The position numbers and the translations under genes are program-made. 28,102 bases of DNA from a virus. This document shows positions 1 to 7,346 of the stretch, piece after piece. Each line of letters opens with the position of its first letter. Within the stretch, counting starts at the first letter, position 1. A model generated the notes under the pieces. The model saw nothing but the letters and a program-made list of their open reading frames with translations. It did not search any database and was not told the origin of the DNA. The stretch is taken from the IMG/VR virus record IMGVR_UViG_3300046355_000222, positions 1-28,102 of that record, one strand, 5' to 3'.

Positions 1-1488
1 GAGTTTCTATCACTAAACCGTGAATGGAACAAAATCTTCAACGACCCTAAAGCACAAGGCGAAGTAACCCGCGCCATCATGGACATCATGGGAACGTTCA
101 AGACAAGCCAAACCGTTGCCACCCTACGCCACCACATCACAAACGCCGTAGGCGACACATCAACCGCAATCATTGCAGGAACAACAAACCCATACCACTG
201 GGGTGTCGGATTCGCACTAGCAGCCAACTACATTGGCAAAGACCTCGCCGCAACATTCGGCGCAGGAAAAGTTGACAAAAAAATTATCCGAGCAGTCGAA
301 GGCATCTCAAACCCTTCAAAGTCAATCGAAGTTGCTGACAAGTACGGTGTAAAAAACCCAGGAATCGCAATCGCCAACAAAAACGGAAGAACCGTTGAAA
401 TTCCAGTAACCGTGGAAGAATGGCGTCGCCTATTCGAAGAGCGCAACATCCTCACCGCAGGCATCATCCAAAACGACACCCCAGGTCTAATCGACTCCGT
501 TCTAAACGAAAAAGCACTCAAGGGCGCCCAACTGAACGCCTACGACAAAGCCAGCGCACTCCTCCGAAAAGGTGGAGCAGCAGTAGCCCGCCCACTCGGA
601 ACCGCAGCAGCATACTACGGAAACGCAATCCGTGCAGCCCACGCCATGCAAGTAATCCAATCACGCGCATGGAGCAGCATCGACGAAGCCCTAGACGCAG
701 CAAACGAAACCATCAACCGCTACCACCCAACCATGCAGTCGCTCGCCGCAAACGAACGCAAATACCCTCGCATGGCTTTCTCCTACTACACATGGCTACG
801 TGTCGCACACAACGCCTTCATCGACATGGCACTAAACCACACAGGCGCCATGCTCATACCATCAAAGATTCAATACTCCCTCGCTCAAGATGCAGGCTTC
901 GAACCACAAAGCATCGGCTCACCATGGGAAAACAAGAGCATGTACCTGAAGGGGCAAAGTTACAGCGTCTACGGACCAACCGAAAACGGACCACAAGGAC
1001 CAGCACTGTACAAGCGCAGCATCCTCCCACTCGACGTCCTAGACACTTGGTCATTCGTCAACGACAACGCACTAACCGCAGAACAAAACTCAATCTACAA
1101 CTCACAACAATTCTTCCGCACCCTAATCAAGTCCAGCAACCAAGTGCTACAACCACTAGGCGAGTTCGCACTCAAACAAAACCTAGACACAGGTGCACCA
1201 GAAGAAATCAACTCATGGGCAGAACTTGGCGACAAGTACGTTCAAAACTTCGGACCAACCGCACTATTCCGTGGACTCGGCGCAGACTGGGCTGTACCAT
1301 ACAACCGACGCCCAGAAAACAACAAAAACCCAATCACACAAGCCGAAAAGGACCTCACACTATTCAACCAGTTGACAGGTCAAAAGAAGCAAATCCTGCG
1401 AACCCCACGCACTCTTCCCGTCATCGACAAGGAAAGAAGTGCTAGAATAAAGCAGTACATCGAAAACATAGTTAAGGGTGACAAATAA
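1..1488 (+). CDS. Large virion-associated protein, C-terminal part (5' end outside window)
   Basis: The reading frame is open from the first base of the window, so the methionine at 79 is probably internal and the gene begins upstream. The visible 495 residues are Ala/Asn-rich and soluble-looking, with no signal peptide or obvious enzyme motif. A stretch rich in aromatic residues (about residues 255-275, containing FSYYTWLRVAHNAF) precedes a Gly/Pro/Tyr-rich segment. Position at the end of a plus-strand operon, with the portal gene at the opposite edge of the window, suggests the last gene of the virion operon, such as a large internal or ejection protein of a podovirus-like particle. That role is inference from position; no family was recognised. 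Codons are strongly A/C-rich and glutamine is almost always CAA. Confidence 0.6.
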   Translation, partial: EFLSLNREWNKIFNDPKAQGEVTRAIMDIMGTFKTSQTVATLRHHITNAVGDTSTAIIAGTTNPYHWGVGFALAANYIGKDLAATFGAGKVDKKIIRAVEGISNPSKSIEVADKYGVKNPGIAIANKNGRTVEIPVTVEEWRRLFEERNILTAGIIQNDTPGLIDSVLNEKALKGAQLNAYDKASALLRKGGAAVARPLGTAAAYYGNAIRAAHAMQVIQSRAWSSIDEALDAANETINRYHPTMQSLAANERKYPRMAFSYYTWLRVAHNAFIDMALNHTGAMLIPSKIQYSLAQDAGFEPQSIGSPWENKSMYLKGQSYSVYGPTENGPQGPALYKRSILPLDVLDTWSFVNDNALTAEQNSIYNSQQFFRTLIKSSNQVLQPLGEFALKQNLDTGAPEEINSWAELGDKYVQNFGPTALFRGLGADWAVPYNRRPENNKNPITQAEKDLTLFNQLTGQKKQILRTPRTLPVIDKERSARIKQYIENIVKGDK

Positions 1489-1745
1489 TGTCAGAGACAA
1501 ACATCAACATTGAACACACAGCACGCATCATGTTCGCAACCCTGAACAGCGTCTACCAACTCCACGGAGCAACCGAACTGGAAGCGGAAGACGACAGCAA
1601 AATCATGGGCTGCCAGCACTGCTCAAGCATCGCTGAAGCAATCATCCACTACCCATGCCCGACAGTCAGACTGTTACTGTCCGACATGGTAGTTGAAGCA
1701 GCGCCCGAAGAAGAGCCTGCAGATGAAGAAACCCCCGCCGAATAA
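1488..1745 (+). CDS. Small acidic protein of unknown function
   Basis: This encodes 85 residues. The start codon overlaps the stop of the preceding virion gene (TAATG), so translation is probably coupled. The middle holds a GCQHC motif, with another Cys at PCP further on, which could bind a metal. The C-terminal 18 residues are almost all Glu, Asp, Ala and Pro. It is the last gene of this plus-strand operon and its stop codon lies inside the loop of the terminator hairpin. No family was recognised. Small acidic proteins at this position may be virion accessory proteins, but nothing in the sequence proves it. Confidence 0.7.
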   Translation: MSETNINIEHTARIMFATLNSVYQLHGATELEAEDDSKIMGCQHCSSIAEAIIHYPCPTVRLLLSDMVVEAAPEEEPADEETPAE

Positions 1746-1756
1746 GCGGGGGTTTT
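1729..1756. terminator. Bidirectional intrinsic terminator between convergent operons
   Basis: A perfect stem AACCCCCGC / GCGGGGGTT with a 7-nt loop is followed by TTTT on the plus strand. On the minus strand the 3' side is TTTCTTC. It lies between the plus-strand virion operon ending at 1745 and the minus-strand operon ending at 1760, so it can stop transcription from both sides. Confidence 0.88.
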
Positions 1757-1759
1757 CCT

Positions 1760-2062
1760 CTACTTCTTAACTTTAGATTTCTGTATAGCCAACGCTTTGC
1801 GTTTCGCATCCGCCTTAGACGAAGCACCCCACGCCTGCAACGACAACAACAACCGTGTAGGTTCACCATTAGGTTTACGCTCAGGTCCAGGCATGTTACC
1901 CATACGCGACAAAAAAGACGACCTGCGAGGGTTATTGCCCGACTTCACTGGCGCTTTCAGGTTAGAGCCAGGGTTAGCCGCCTCATACGAGCGGCGACCC
2001 TTCTCATTCAACCCACCAGCAGCGTTCTTACCTTCTTTGCGCTGCCACGCCTCAGAGGGCAT
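1760..2062 (-). CDS. Small basic phage protein, DUF6321-like
   Basis: This encodes 100 residues, highly charged and basic. It carries the run EAWQRKEGKNAAGGLNEKGR near the N-terminus, then a LKAPVKSGNNPRR segment, RMGNMPGPE and SLQAWGASSKADA. From memory this pattern matches a small conserved family of tailed-phage proteins of unknown function (DUF6321); the family number should be confirmed. It is the last gene of the long minus-strand operon, its start overlaps the upstream stop, and its 3' end abuts the two-way terminator. The many Lys and Arg residues suggest nucleic-acid or virion binding, which is inference. Confidence 0.8.
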   Translation of the reverse strand: MPSEAWQRKEGKNAAGGLNEKGRRSYEAANPGSNLKAPVKSGNNPRRSSFLSRMGNMPGPERKPNGEPTRLLLSLQAWGASSKADAKRKALAIQKSKVKK

Positions 2063-2277
2063 TAGTCGTCTTCGCCCATATCATTAATCTTCGACATGAG
2101 TTCATCAATCTTCATCTGACGGTCAGCCTGACCATTAGAGCGGTTGTCATTCAACAAAGCCTTCAACTCGGCAAGAAGGGCGTCTTTAGACTCCATCGGT
2201 CCCTGCATGTCCTTCATGCAAGGGCAGTCTTCACAGCAACCCTTGCCAGACTCAATCTCAATCTCAACCTTAGACAT
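2062..2277 (-). CDS. Small acidic protein with a Cys cluster
   Basis: This encodes 71 residues. A CCEDCPC cluster at residues 14-20 could bind zinc or another metal. It is followed by an amphipathic, probably helical segment rich in Leu, Lys, Asp and Met, and an acidic end. Its start overlaps the stop of the upstream gene (TGATG) and its stop overlaps the next start, so it belongs to the coupled minus-strand operon. No family recognised. Confidence 0.65.
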   Translation of the reverse strand: MSKVEIEIESGKGCCEDCPCMKDMQGPMESKDALLAELKALLNDNRSNGQADRQMKIDELMSKINDMGEDD

Positions 2278-2666
2278 CAGCGTCTCGTTTGGTTTAGTTT
2301 ACGAACTCGGGCTAGTTCAGCGTCCTTGGCTCGCATACGAGTAGCAGCAGCCTGCTCCTTCTCGTAAATAGCCTTGCCAGTCTTGGCGTACTCTTGAGCG
2401 ACAGGACCGCCCTTAGCAATGTTTGCGTCAAGGCTGTTTCTGCCGCCAGGCTGAGTACTAGCCCAGTTTTCAAACTTTGTCGCATAGTGTTGCTGAGTTT
2501 GCGTAGCAGCAGTAGCGTTCTTAGCGGCACCAGCCAAAGACGGCTTGCTAACCTTAGCCGAGCCATAACCCTTGACATAAGTGCGCTTAGCAGCCTTCTT
2601 AGTTGCAACACGCTTCATGCCAGTAGTAGGCGCCATTGGTTTCTCTCCAGGAATCTGAGCAGCCAT
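2277..2666 (-). CDS. Basic Ala/Lys-rich protein of unknown function
   Basis: This encodes 129 residues. The N-terminal third is Lys/Ala-rich with TKKAAKRTYVKGYG and looks disordered and nucleic-acid-like. The C-terminal third (about 95-129) is predicted helical with alternating Ala, Arg, Glu and Lys. It is one of three adjacent minus-strand genes (2277, 2669 and 3010) coding for basic, low-complexity, helical proteins of similar size. No enzymatic motif is visible. Position between the lysis genes and the operon end suggests virion-associated or DNA-condensing roles, which is speculation. Confidence 0.65.
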   Translation of the reverse strand: MAAQIPGEKPMAPTTGMKRVATKKAAKRTYVKGYGSAKVSKPSLAGAAKNATAATQTQQHYATKFENWASTQPGGRNSLDANIAKGGPVAQEYAKTGKAIYEKEQAAATRMRAKDAELARVRKLNQTRR

Positions 2667-2668
2667 AA

Positions 2669-3010
2669 TTACTTACCAAACTTTCTCAACTTGTTTTGAG
2701 CAATAGCCTGCTCCCGCTCCAACTGCTGATAAGCGTTCCAACCACGCTGGTCACTACCAATCTGAGGAGTAACAACCCCAGCACTATTCGTCGAAGTCGA
2801 AACAGACCCAGGGTTCTTTTTGTACATTGCACGCGCTTCAGTTTCAAGTGCTCGTCTTGCAGCATTAATGCGTGCTGCTCTGTCATTAATTTCCTGTTGC
2901 AAAGCACTCTTAGCATCAGGGACCAAAGTGGGCGTAGCCGACTTTCCCTGAACCTTAACCTTAGCACGGGCAAGAGCCAAACGCTCAACTCTATCTGGTG
3001 ACTCAGCCAT
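2669..3010 (-). CDS. Basic helical protein of unknown function
   Basis: This encodes 113 residues. The first 70 residues are rich in Ala, Arg, Lys and Glu with heptad-like spacing, suggesting coiled-coil helices. A Ser/Thr/Asn-rich linker follows, then a second helix with QLEREQAIAQNKLRKFG at the C-terminus. The start overlaps the stop of the gene upstream. It resembles its two neighbours in composition but no clear sequence homology between them could be seen by eye. Function unknown. Confidence 0.62.
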   Translation of the reverse strand: MAESPDRVERLALARAKVKVQGKSATPTLVPDAKSALQQEINDRAARINAARRALETEARAMYKKNPGSVSTSTNSAGVVTPQIGSDQRGWNAYQQLEREQAIAQNKLRKFGK

Positions 3011-3423
3011 TACTTACTTTCTTTCTTGTACTTCTCGGTGAGAAGTTGCAACCGCTTTTGGTAAGCCTTACCAGCAGCAGAGTTGTCAGGCTTGCCCATG
3101 CCACCACCAGACCAAGTTAACTCGTCCTTCTGCTTAGCCTTCAAAGCCATAGCCTTCTTAGCCGCAACCTTCTTAGCACGAGCAGCAGTCGAAGCCGCTT
3201 CACCCTTAGCAATCCAAGAGTTCTGCCAAGCCATGTTCGCCACAGCGGAACGGCTCATAACAGAGTCATCCGCACCCCTGTAATACTTGTAAGTCTTAGA
3301 CCTGTCAACACCAGCCTGCGACTTGTTCCAAGAATCAGGTTCACCCTTAATGTTATGAACACTGTAGTTTTCTACATCCTTGCGAGGGTCCCTCACTGGA
3401 GGCTTTGGTTTTGGAGTGGGCAT
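3010..3423 (-). CDS. Basic protein of unknown function
   Basis: This encodes 137 residues. It starts with a Pro/Lys-rich tail (PTPKPKPPVRDPRKD), followed by a YSVHNIKGEPDSWNKS segment and a middle region with several Trp and Tyr residues. A long Ala/Lys helix (about 76-100) and a basic C-terminus complete it. The start overlaps the upstream stop. No recognised family. The composition matches the other two basic proteins of this group, so a shared role in the particle or on DNA is possible. Confidence 0.62.
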   Translation of the reverse strand: MPTPKPKPPVRDPRKDVENYSVHNIKGEPDSWNKSQAGVDRSKTYKYYRGADDSVMSRSAVANMAWQNSWIAKGEAASTAARAKKVAAKKAMALKAKQKDELTWSGGGMGKPDNSAAGKAYQKRLQLLTEKYKKESK

Positions 3424-3716
3424 TACTTTTCTTCTTTCTTAGAGGTCTGCGCTTGCACAGACTCAACCTGCTTCGAAATCAAATCATCAAACTGGGCATC
3501 AGGCACCTCACCACGCAAAGCATAAGTGAAAAACAAACCAATAGCCAACCCAACAAGTGTACCAGTCGCACCAAACAAAACAGACTCAAAAGCATCCATA
3601 CTAAACATAGGCAAATTACCAACACCCATGAACGACAAACCAGCACCCGCACCCAAAGCAACCACGCGCAAAGTGCGCTTCACATTAGGGCGCTTCAAAA
3701 ACGGAACCTTAGCCAT
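3423..3716 (-). CDS. Small membrane protein, candidate holin
   Basis: This encodes 97 residues with two hydrophobic segments likely to span the membrane: about residues 15-36 (VVALGAGAGLSFMGVG) and about 44-67 (LFGATGTLVGLAIGLFFTYAL). A basic N-terminus and a charged Lys/Glu C-terminal tail frame them. Two-helix proteins next to an endolysin are often class II holins, which open the inner membrane to release the lysin. The endolysin gene lies immediately upstream with a stop/start overlap. The holin call is from topology and context only. Confidence 0.6.
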   Translation of the reverse strand: MAKVPFLKRPNVKRTLRVVALGAGAGLSFMGVGNLPMFSMDAFESVLFGATGTLVGLAIGLFFTYALRGEVPDAQFDDLISKQVESVQAQTSKKEEK

Positions 3717-4327
3717 TACTCTACCTCAACAGCCTTCACAGGCTCCACAGGGGCAACAACAGGCTTCACAGCTGGCTTAGCCTTCACAACAGCCTTCGGA
3801 GCCGCCACAGGCTTCACAGCAGGCTTCACAGCAGGCTTAGCAACAGGTTTAGGCTCATCCTTCACATAAGCAGGACGACCAACACCCATAATCACAGACA
3901 TGTTACGCCACTGCTCCTGAACAACACCACCATTAGCGTGCGACTTGTTCGAAGTGTTACCCTCAATGCACTTCAACTTCTTACCAGCCAAGTCAACATC
4001 GGTAACAATACCAACATGGTCCTGCGAACCATCGTGGTCCCAGTCAAAAAACGCTAGGTCGCCCACACGAGCTTCAGCAGTCGGATGCCAAGCACCCTTA
4101 GCCTTAAAGAACTTGATACCAGCACCGCAAGAGTTAAAACCCTTCTCAGTCTGAGCACCACGAATCAACTCAATGTGACCAGCTGCCGCAACAGCCCACG
4201 AAACAAAACAAGCACACCAAGGGGAATGGTTCGCACCATACCACTTACCAAAAATGTTGTTCTTACCCTTACCCTCAACATACCCAAGGTGCTTCCTTGC
4301 ATGGAGGATGACATCAGTAGCAGACAT
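3716..4327 (-). CDS. CHAP-domain endolysin
   Basis: This encodes 203 residues. Residues 1-150 form a CHAP (cysteine, histidine-dependent amidohydrolase/peptidase) domain. The likely catalytic Cys is C38 in SPWCACFVSW, the His is H104 in SQDHVGIV, and the acidic or polar residue follows in IEGNT (about 122-125). Such enzymes cut amide bonds of peptidoglycan and lyse the host at the end of infection. The C-terminal 45 residues are an Ala/Lys/Pro/Val repeat (KPAVKPAVKPV), probably a flexible linker or cell-wall contact. The start at 4327 was chosen because it follows the upstream stop directly and begins the conserved domain; an extension to 4396 would overlap the previous gene by 68 bases. Confidence 0.88.
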   Translation of the reverse strand: MSATDVILHARKHLGYVEGKGKNNIFGKWYGANHSPWCACFVSWAVAAAGHIELIRGAQTEKGFNSCGAGIKFFKAKGAWHPTAEARVGDLAFFDWDHDGSQDHVGIVTDVDLAGKKLKCIEGNTSNKSHANGGVVQEQWRNMSVIMGVGRPAYVKDEPKPVAKPAVKPAVKPVAAPKAVVKAKPAVKPVVAPVEPVKAVEVE

Positions 4328-4328
4328 T

Positions 4329-4601
4329 CTAAAATCCCAAAATCGTAGTAATAATAGTCGTCCCAAAAGCAAGTATAGCACCAACAATCGCCGCACGAGC
4401 CGAAACCTGAGCCGACTTCACATCCACCAAAACAGTGTCATGCTTCACAGCTTCCAACTCCAACAACCGCACACGAGCAGGCAAATCAGACATCGACTTC
4501 AACTCAGAAGCCAACTGAATCAAAAGCTTATTAGTTTCCTGCTGCTCTTTATACAAATCATTAATCGTCACCTTGACGTGAGCAGGTGTAACCTCAGACA
4601 T
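4329..4601 (-). CDS. Coiled-coil membrane protein, candidate holin or XhlA-like lysis protein
   Basis: This encodes 90 residues. Residues 10-65 are polar and helical with heptad-like Leu spacing. Residues 69-90 form one strongly hydrophobic segment (AAIVGAILAFGTTIITTILGF) that ends the protein. A coiled coil plus a C-terminal membrane helix resembles the XhlA group of lysis-associated proteins. It lies directly upstream of the endolysin with a one-base gap, so it is probably part of the lysis cassette. Two candidate holins therefore flank the lysin. Function is inferred from topology and context. Confidence 0.65.
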   Translation of the reverse strand: MSEVTPAHVKVTINDLYKEQQETNKLLIQLASELKSMSDLPARVRLLELEAVKHDTVLVDVKSAQVSARAAIVGAILAFGTTIITTILGF

Positions 4602-5362
4602 TATGCGGCTTCGTACACAGCTGTAAACGACAACACGTCACCATCAGCCCAAGTCGCAGGGACACTCGACGCCACCGCAACCAAAGTGCCATACGTAGAC
4701 GCAGTGTTCATAACCTTCAACGCCAACGTCGAAACAGTCGGACCGCCACCAGTCGAAATAGTACCAAACAAAGGATACGAAACCTTAGCCACACCAGACA
4801 CCAAAACTGAAGAAGCCACATTCGTAGTAGCAACCACAGGCAAAGTCACAGTCACAGCAGCCGAAGGCTGACCCGCAAAACTCACACGACCACGCACAAA
4901 CACAGTCTTACCAACCTGCGTATAAACACCAGCAGCCTCAACATTCGAACCACCAGTAACAGTCGGAGTATACGAAGCCCACGCCGACGACGAAGGCACA
5001 CGGTCATCAACATACTTCTTAGTAGCAGCCTGCGCATCAGCCGAAGGCGACGCAACAGTAACAGTCTTAGCAGTCAAATCCAAAGTGCCAGCCAACTTAC
5101 CAGCCGTAACATTCAAATCCGCAATACGAGCCGTAGTCACCCAACTGTTAGCCTCAACCGCATCCAAACGACCATCCAAGCTAGTCGCCGCCGACTCCAA
5201 AGTCGTCACCTTAGGCTCAACAACATCCAAACGACCATCCAACGCCGAAACACCAGAATCAATCGCGTTCCAGTTAGCATTAAAAACATCAGTCTCAAAC
5301 GGCTGATTCGAACCCTTATCAGCCTTCTTCAAACCCAAAAAAGTTGTATTAGTATACGACAT
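4601..5362 (-). CDS. Tail fibre or minor tail protein
   Basis: This encodes 253 residues. The N-terminal 70 residues contain two repeats of a coiled-coil unit (SALDGRLDVVEP and TSLDGRLDAVEA), typical of trimeric fibre stalks. The ATKKYVDD motif (about residue 115) is common just before the distal part of phage tail fibres. The C-terminal 130 residues are Val/Thr/Ser/Gly-rich and predicted beta, as in receptor-binding tips. It probably binds the host surface or decorates the virion. The start has an AGGG ribosome binding site, and the stop overlaps the start of the lysis-cassette gene downstream. Confidence 0.75.
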   Translation of the reverse strand: MSYTNTTFLGLKKADKGSNQPFETDVFNANWNAIDSGVSALDGRLDVVEPKVTTLESAATSLDGRLDAVEANSWVTTARIADLNVTAGKLAGTLDLTAKTVTVASPSADAQAATKKYVDDRVPSSSAWASYTPTVTGGSNVEAAGVYTQVGKTVFVRGRVSFAGQPSAAVTVTLPVVATTNVASSVLVSGVAKVSYPLFGTISTGGGPTVSTLALKVMNTASTYGTLVAVASSVPATWADGDVLSFTAVYEAA

Positions 5363-5372
5363 ACGACAAACC

Positions 5373-6098
5373 CTAATCTATAATGATGGTCGTCTCAGAA
5401 TCCAATTCTATACTACCACTATGCACAGGCTCAGACACAACACCCAAATGCGACTGACCCGAAGCCAACGCAATCAACTCACGCGCAATATTACGCTTCA
5501 CCACAGGGTCCAACACATGACGCAAAACAATATCCTGAACCTGCAACAACAAAGAAGGCACATCCAACTGCTGACGAGCATTAGGGTCAAACCTACCCGT
5601 CAACTGATTCACAAAAGTAATCGCCTTCATATCCCCCTGCTGAACCAACTGCCCCAAAGCAGCATCAGCCATAGGAATAAACTTCTGCAAATTCTCCTCA
5701 GACTTAACCTTCATCGCATAAGCAAACTCCTTCTGATTCAACCAACCAGCAAGTTCACTAACACCAATCTTCATCCGCTTAGCCAACACCTGCGGAGTCA
5801 ACAAATTCAAAGGATTCAAATACGCCTGAAGGAAAGTTTCCTGCCTAAGAGTGAGATTAGGATTCGCCGTCGTCTTAATACCACGGTCACTGAGACTACG
5901 CTGGAACTTCGAAGAACCCCAAACGACCTCCACATCCTCAACCGACAAACTGGCATCCTGGTCCAAGATAACCTGCAACTCCAAGAACAAACCCTGCCTG
6001 TCAGCGGCAACCGCAGCCGCCAATACACGCTCAAAAACATCCTGCTCCCTAGTGCGCCTAACACCATCCAACCTACTCTCAAACTTAGAACTATCCAC
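5373..6098 (-). CDS. Homeodomain-like DNA-binding protein, possible small terminase
   Basis: This encodes 241 residues. A GTG start at 6098 was chosen because a strong GGAGGGG ribosome binding site lies 7 nt upstream. An ATG at 6140 would add 14 odd residues and overlap the previous gene by 50 bases. Residues 83-125 (TLRQETFLQAYL, then VLAKRMKIGVSELAGWL) resemble the helix-turn-helix of phage phBC6A51-type homeodomain proteins, some of which are small terminase subunits. The following helices (NLQKFIPMADAALGQLVQQGDMKAITFV) fit that family too. The large terminase is far away at 25413, so a packaging role is only a suggestion. It overlaps the upstream regulator gene by 8 bases. Confidence 0.65.
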   Translation of the reverse strand: MDSSKFESRLDGVRRTREQDVFERVLAAAVAADRQGLFLELQVILDQDASLSVEDVEVVWGSSKFQRSLSDRGIKTTANPNLTLRQETFLQAYLNPLNLLTPQVLAKRMKIGVSELAGWLNQKEFAYAMKVKSEENLQKFIPMADAALGQLVQQGDMKAITFVNQLTGRFDPNARQQLDVPSLLLQVQDIVLRHVLDPVVKRNIARELIALASGQSHLGVVSEPVHSGSIELDSETTIIID

Positions 6099-6585
6099 GA
6101 GACAACCCCTCCAACGCCAACAAATACTCAGGCGAAACACCCAAATTTAGAAGCCTGCCCGACAAACCATCAGGCAACCGCGACAACTTCCCAGACTCAT
6201 AATCACGCACAATAGAAGGCGACACCCGCAACAAAGACGCAAACGCCGTCACAGACCCCGCAAAATCCTTCCGCCACTGCGCAAACGACTGGTAATACTG
6301 ACCCAACACATAAGGCGGAACCAACAACAAATTCTCCGCAGCAGCCTTCAAAGGCGCAGACGGCTTAGCAAGCCACAACTCAATCTCCCCCACCAACACA
6401 TCCACAGCCACACCCAAATGCTGCTCAGCAGCCCCCAAAATCCTATCCGACGCACGCTTAGTACGCCCATCCTCCAACGCAGTCAACGCCGAACGCTGCA
6501 CACCAGCCAACTCAGCAAAACGAGACTGAGACAAACCAGCAGCAACACGAGCCAAACGAACAGGGTGGTCAGAAATACGAGCCAT
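6091..6585 (-). CDS. Double helix-turn-helix XRE-family regulator
   Basis: This encodes 164 residues. Residues 7-60 form a standard XRE/Cro-type helix-turn-helix (RLARVAAGLSQSRFAELAGV, then ALTALEDGR). A second, more diverged one lies at about 110-155 (FAGSVTAFASLLRVSPSIV, then RDYESGKLSRLP), so the protein may bind two half-sites alone. It is the first gene of the long minus-strand operon and probably regulates it. The start at 6585 was chosen because it opens the HTH domain and lies 6 nt after a TACAAT -10 box with no ribosome binding site, implying a leaderless transcript. The frame stays open upstream, but those residues look non-coding. Confidence 0.85.
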   Translation of the reverse strand: MARISDHPVRLARVAAGLSQSRFAELAGVQRSALTALEDGRTKRASDRILGAAEQHLGVAVDVLVGEIELWLAKPSAPLKAAAENLLLVPPYVLGQYYQSFAQWRKDFAGSVTAFASLLRVSPSIVRDYESGKLSRLPDGLSGRLLNLGVSPEYLLALEGLSRG

Positions 6586-6591
6586 AACTTG

Positions 6592-6597
6592 ATTGTA
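6592..6597 (-). promoter_or_regulatory. Leaderless promoter -10 box of the minus-strand operon
   Basis: Read on the minus strand, TACAAT is followed by six bases (CAAGTT) and then the ATG of the XRE gene. With normal -10 to start-site spacing the transcript would begin at or next to the A of the ATG. No purine-rich ribosome binding site is present. No good -35 box was seen. All genes from 6585 to 1760 are packed with overlaps, so this may be their main promoter. Confidence 0.65.
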
Positions 6598-6607
6598 GCA
6601 TAACCGA

Positions 6608-6623
6608 TAGACAGGTATGGCTA
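6608..6623. promoter_or_regulatory. Candidate operator dyad TAGACA-N4-TGGCTA
   Basis: TAGACA, a 4-nt spacer and TGGCTA form an imperfect inverted repeat with one mismatch. It overlaps the -35 position of the minus-strand promoter of the XRE gene. A nearly identical but perfect dyad (TAGACA-GAT-TGTCTA) occurs at 8484-8498, where transcription of the small-gene cluster probably starts. Autoregulation by the XRE protein is the obvious hypothesis. Confidence 0.4.
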
Positions 6624-6754
6624 ATTTAAAATTTCCAGGACCGAGGCTAATGTAGAGGGACGGCTGGAATTGGCGGGACAACATCAAGGGGCGTAGATTG
6701 GGTTTTGTCACCGAGGGAACAGCCCGAGGGATACAAAATAAAGGGAGTAACAAA

Positions 6755-7294
6755 ATGTCTGAAGAAATGAACATCACCCCAAGCAACGCCACACTGAACG
6801 CCGTAATTGCTGAGGCGTTGGAACAGCAGAAGAAGCGAGCCGACACTTTGGAGTTGGCGCTCGCCGAGGCTGAGGCTCAGGTCAAGCAGGGCAAGGAGGT
6901 TTGGGACGCTAACAGCGAGTTGTTGCTGAAGGCTAACGAGGAGATTGAGCGCCTGAAGAATGTAGTCGAATACACTGGTGCACACCTAAAGTCTTGGGCT
7001 GAGAAGTGGCAGAGAGCCAAGACCTTGTTCGAGGCTTCGATTGAAGAGGACGGCGTGGACACCGACAACCTTGGGTACTCGACTGGTCGCTTGGTTGAGT
7101 TGTTCGAGATTGACTTCACCGAAGAGGTCGAGGTGACTGTGACTATCACTTACTCGGGCACCGTCACCGTGCCTAAGGGCGCTGAGATGGGCGACCTCTG
7201 CTTGGAGGTTGAGCCTGATTGGGATGTCAATGTCGAACTTGACGGCGACACGGTTGGCAACCTAACCCTTCAGGGCACGGATTACGACTACTAG
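6755..7294 (+). CDS. Coiled-coil protein of unknown function
   Basis: This encodes 179 residues. The start at 6755 has an AAGGGAG ribosome binding site 7 nt upstream; a TTG at 6698 would lengthen the protein without support. Residues 12-75 are a Glu/Ala/Leu/Lys coiled coil, followed by a Trp-containing helix. The C-terminal 65 residues are acidic, Val/Thr-rich and probably beta. The codons are balanced and C-ending, unlike the strongly T-ending genes further right. This suggests either high expression or a different history. It is transcribed divergently from the XRE regulator. No family recognised. Confidence 0.75.
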   Translation: MSEEMNITPSNATLNAVIAEALEQQKKRADTLELALAEAEAQVKQGKEVWDANSELLLKANEEIERLKNVVEYTGAHLKSWAEKWQRAKTLFEASIEEDGVDTDNLGYSTGRLVELFEIDFTEEVEVTVTITYSGTVTVPKGAEMGDLCLEVEPDWDVNVELDGDTVGNLTLQGTDYDY

Positions 7295-7309
7295 AAAAGG
7301 AGAGGCGAG

Positions 7310-7329
7310 GCGGGGGAGCAATCCCCCGC
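7310..7329 (+). other. GNRA-capped RNA hairpin
   Basis: A perfect 8-bp stem GCGGGGGA / TCCCCCGC is closed by a GCAA tetraloop, a very stable RNA loop class. It is not followed by a T-run, so it is more likely an mRNA stabiliser or processing barrier between the coiled-coil gene and the tiny membrane protein gene than a terminator. Confidence 0.6.
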
Positions 7330-7346
7330 TAAACCAAAGGAGAGCC

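Noticed and set aside
420-1445. Long plus-strand frame coding for an Arg/His/Thr/Pro-rich protein
   Set aside because: It lies entirely inside the left-end virion gene in another frame. The A/C-rich DNA produces few stops in this frame; no ribosome binding site or sensible protein features were seen.
4328-4396. Upstream start for the endolysin giving a signal-like MRRLLVLYLLLG leader
   Set aside because: The leader is the out-of-frame reading of the preceding gene's membrane helix. The start at 4327 begins the CHAP domain and fits the operon packing, so a secretion signal is not supported.
5421-6215. Plus-strand frame opposite the homeodomain and XRE genes
   Set aside because: It is antisense to two well-supported minus-strand genes, and its low-complexity Leu/Thr/Arg/Asn composition is typical of shadow frames.
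6698-6754. N-terminal extension of the coiled-coil gene from a TTG at 6698
   Set aside because: The AAGGGAG site lies just before the ATG at 6755, and the extension has no helical or conserved character.
7310-7329. Hairpin as an intrinsic terminator
   Set aside because: No T-run follows, and a gene with a strong ribosome binding site begins 17 bases later.
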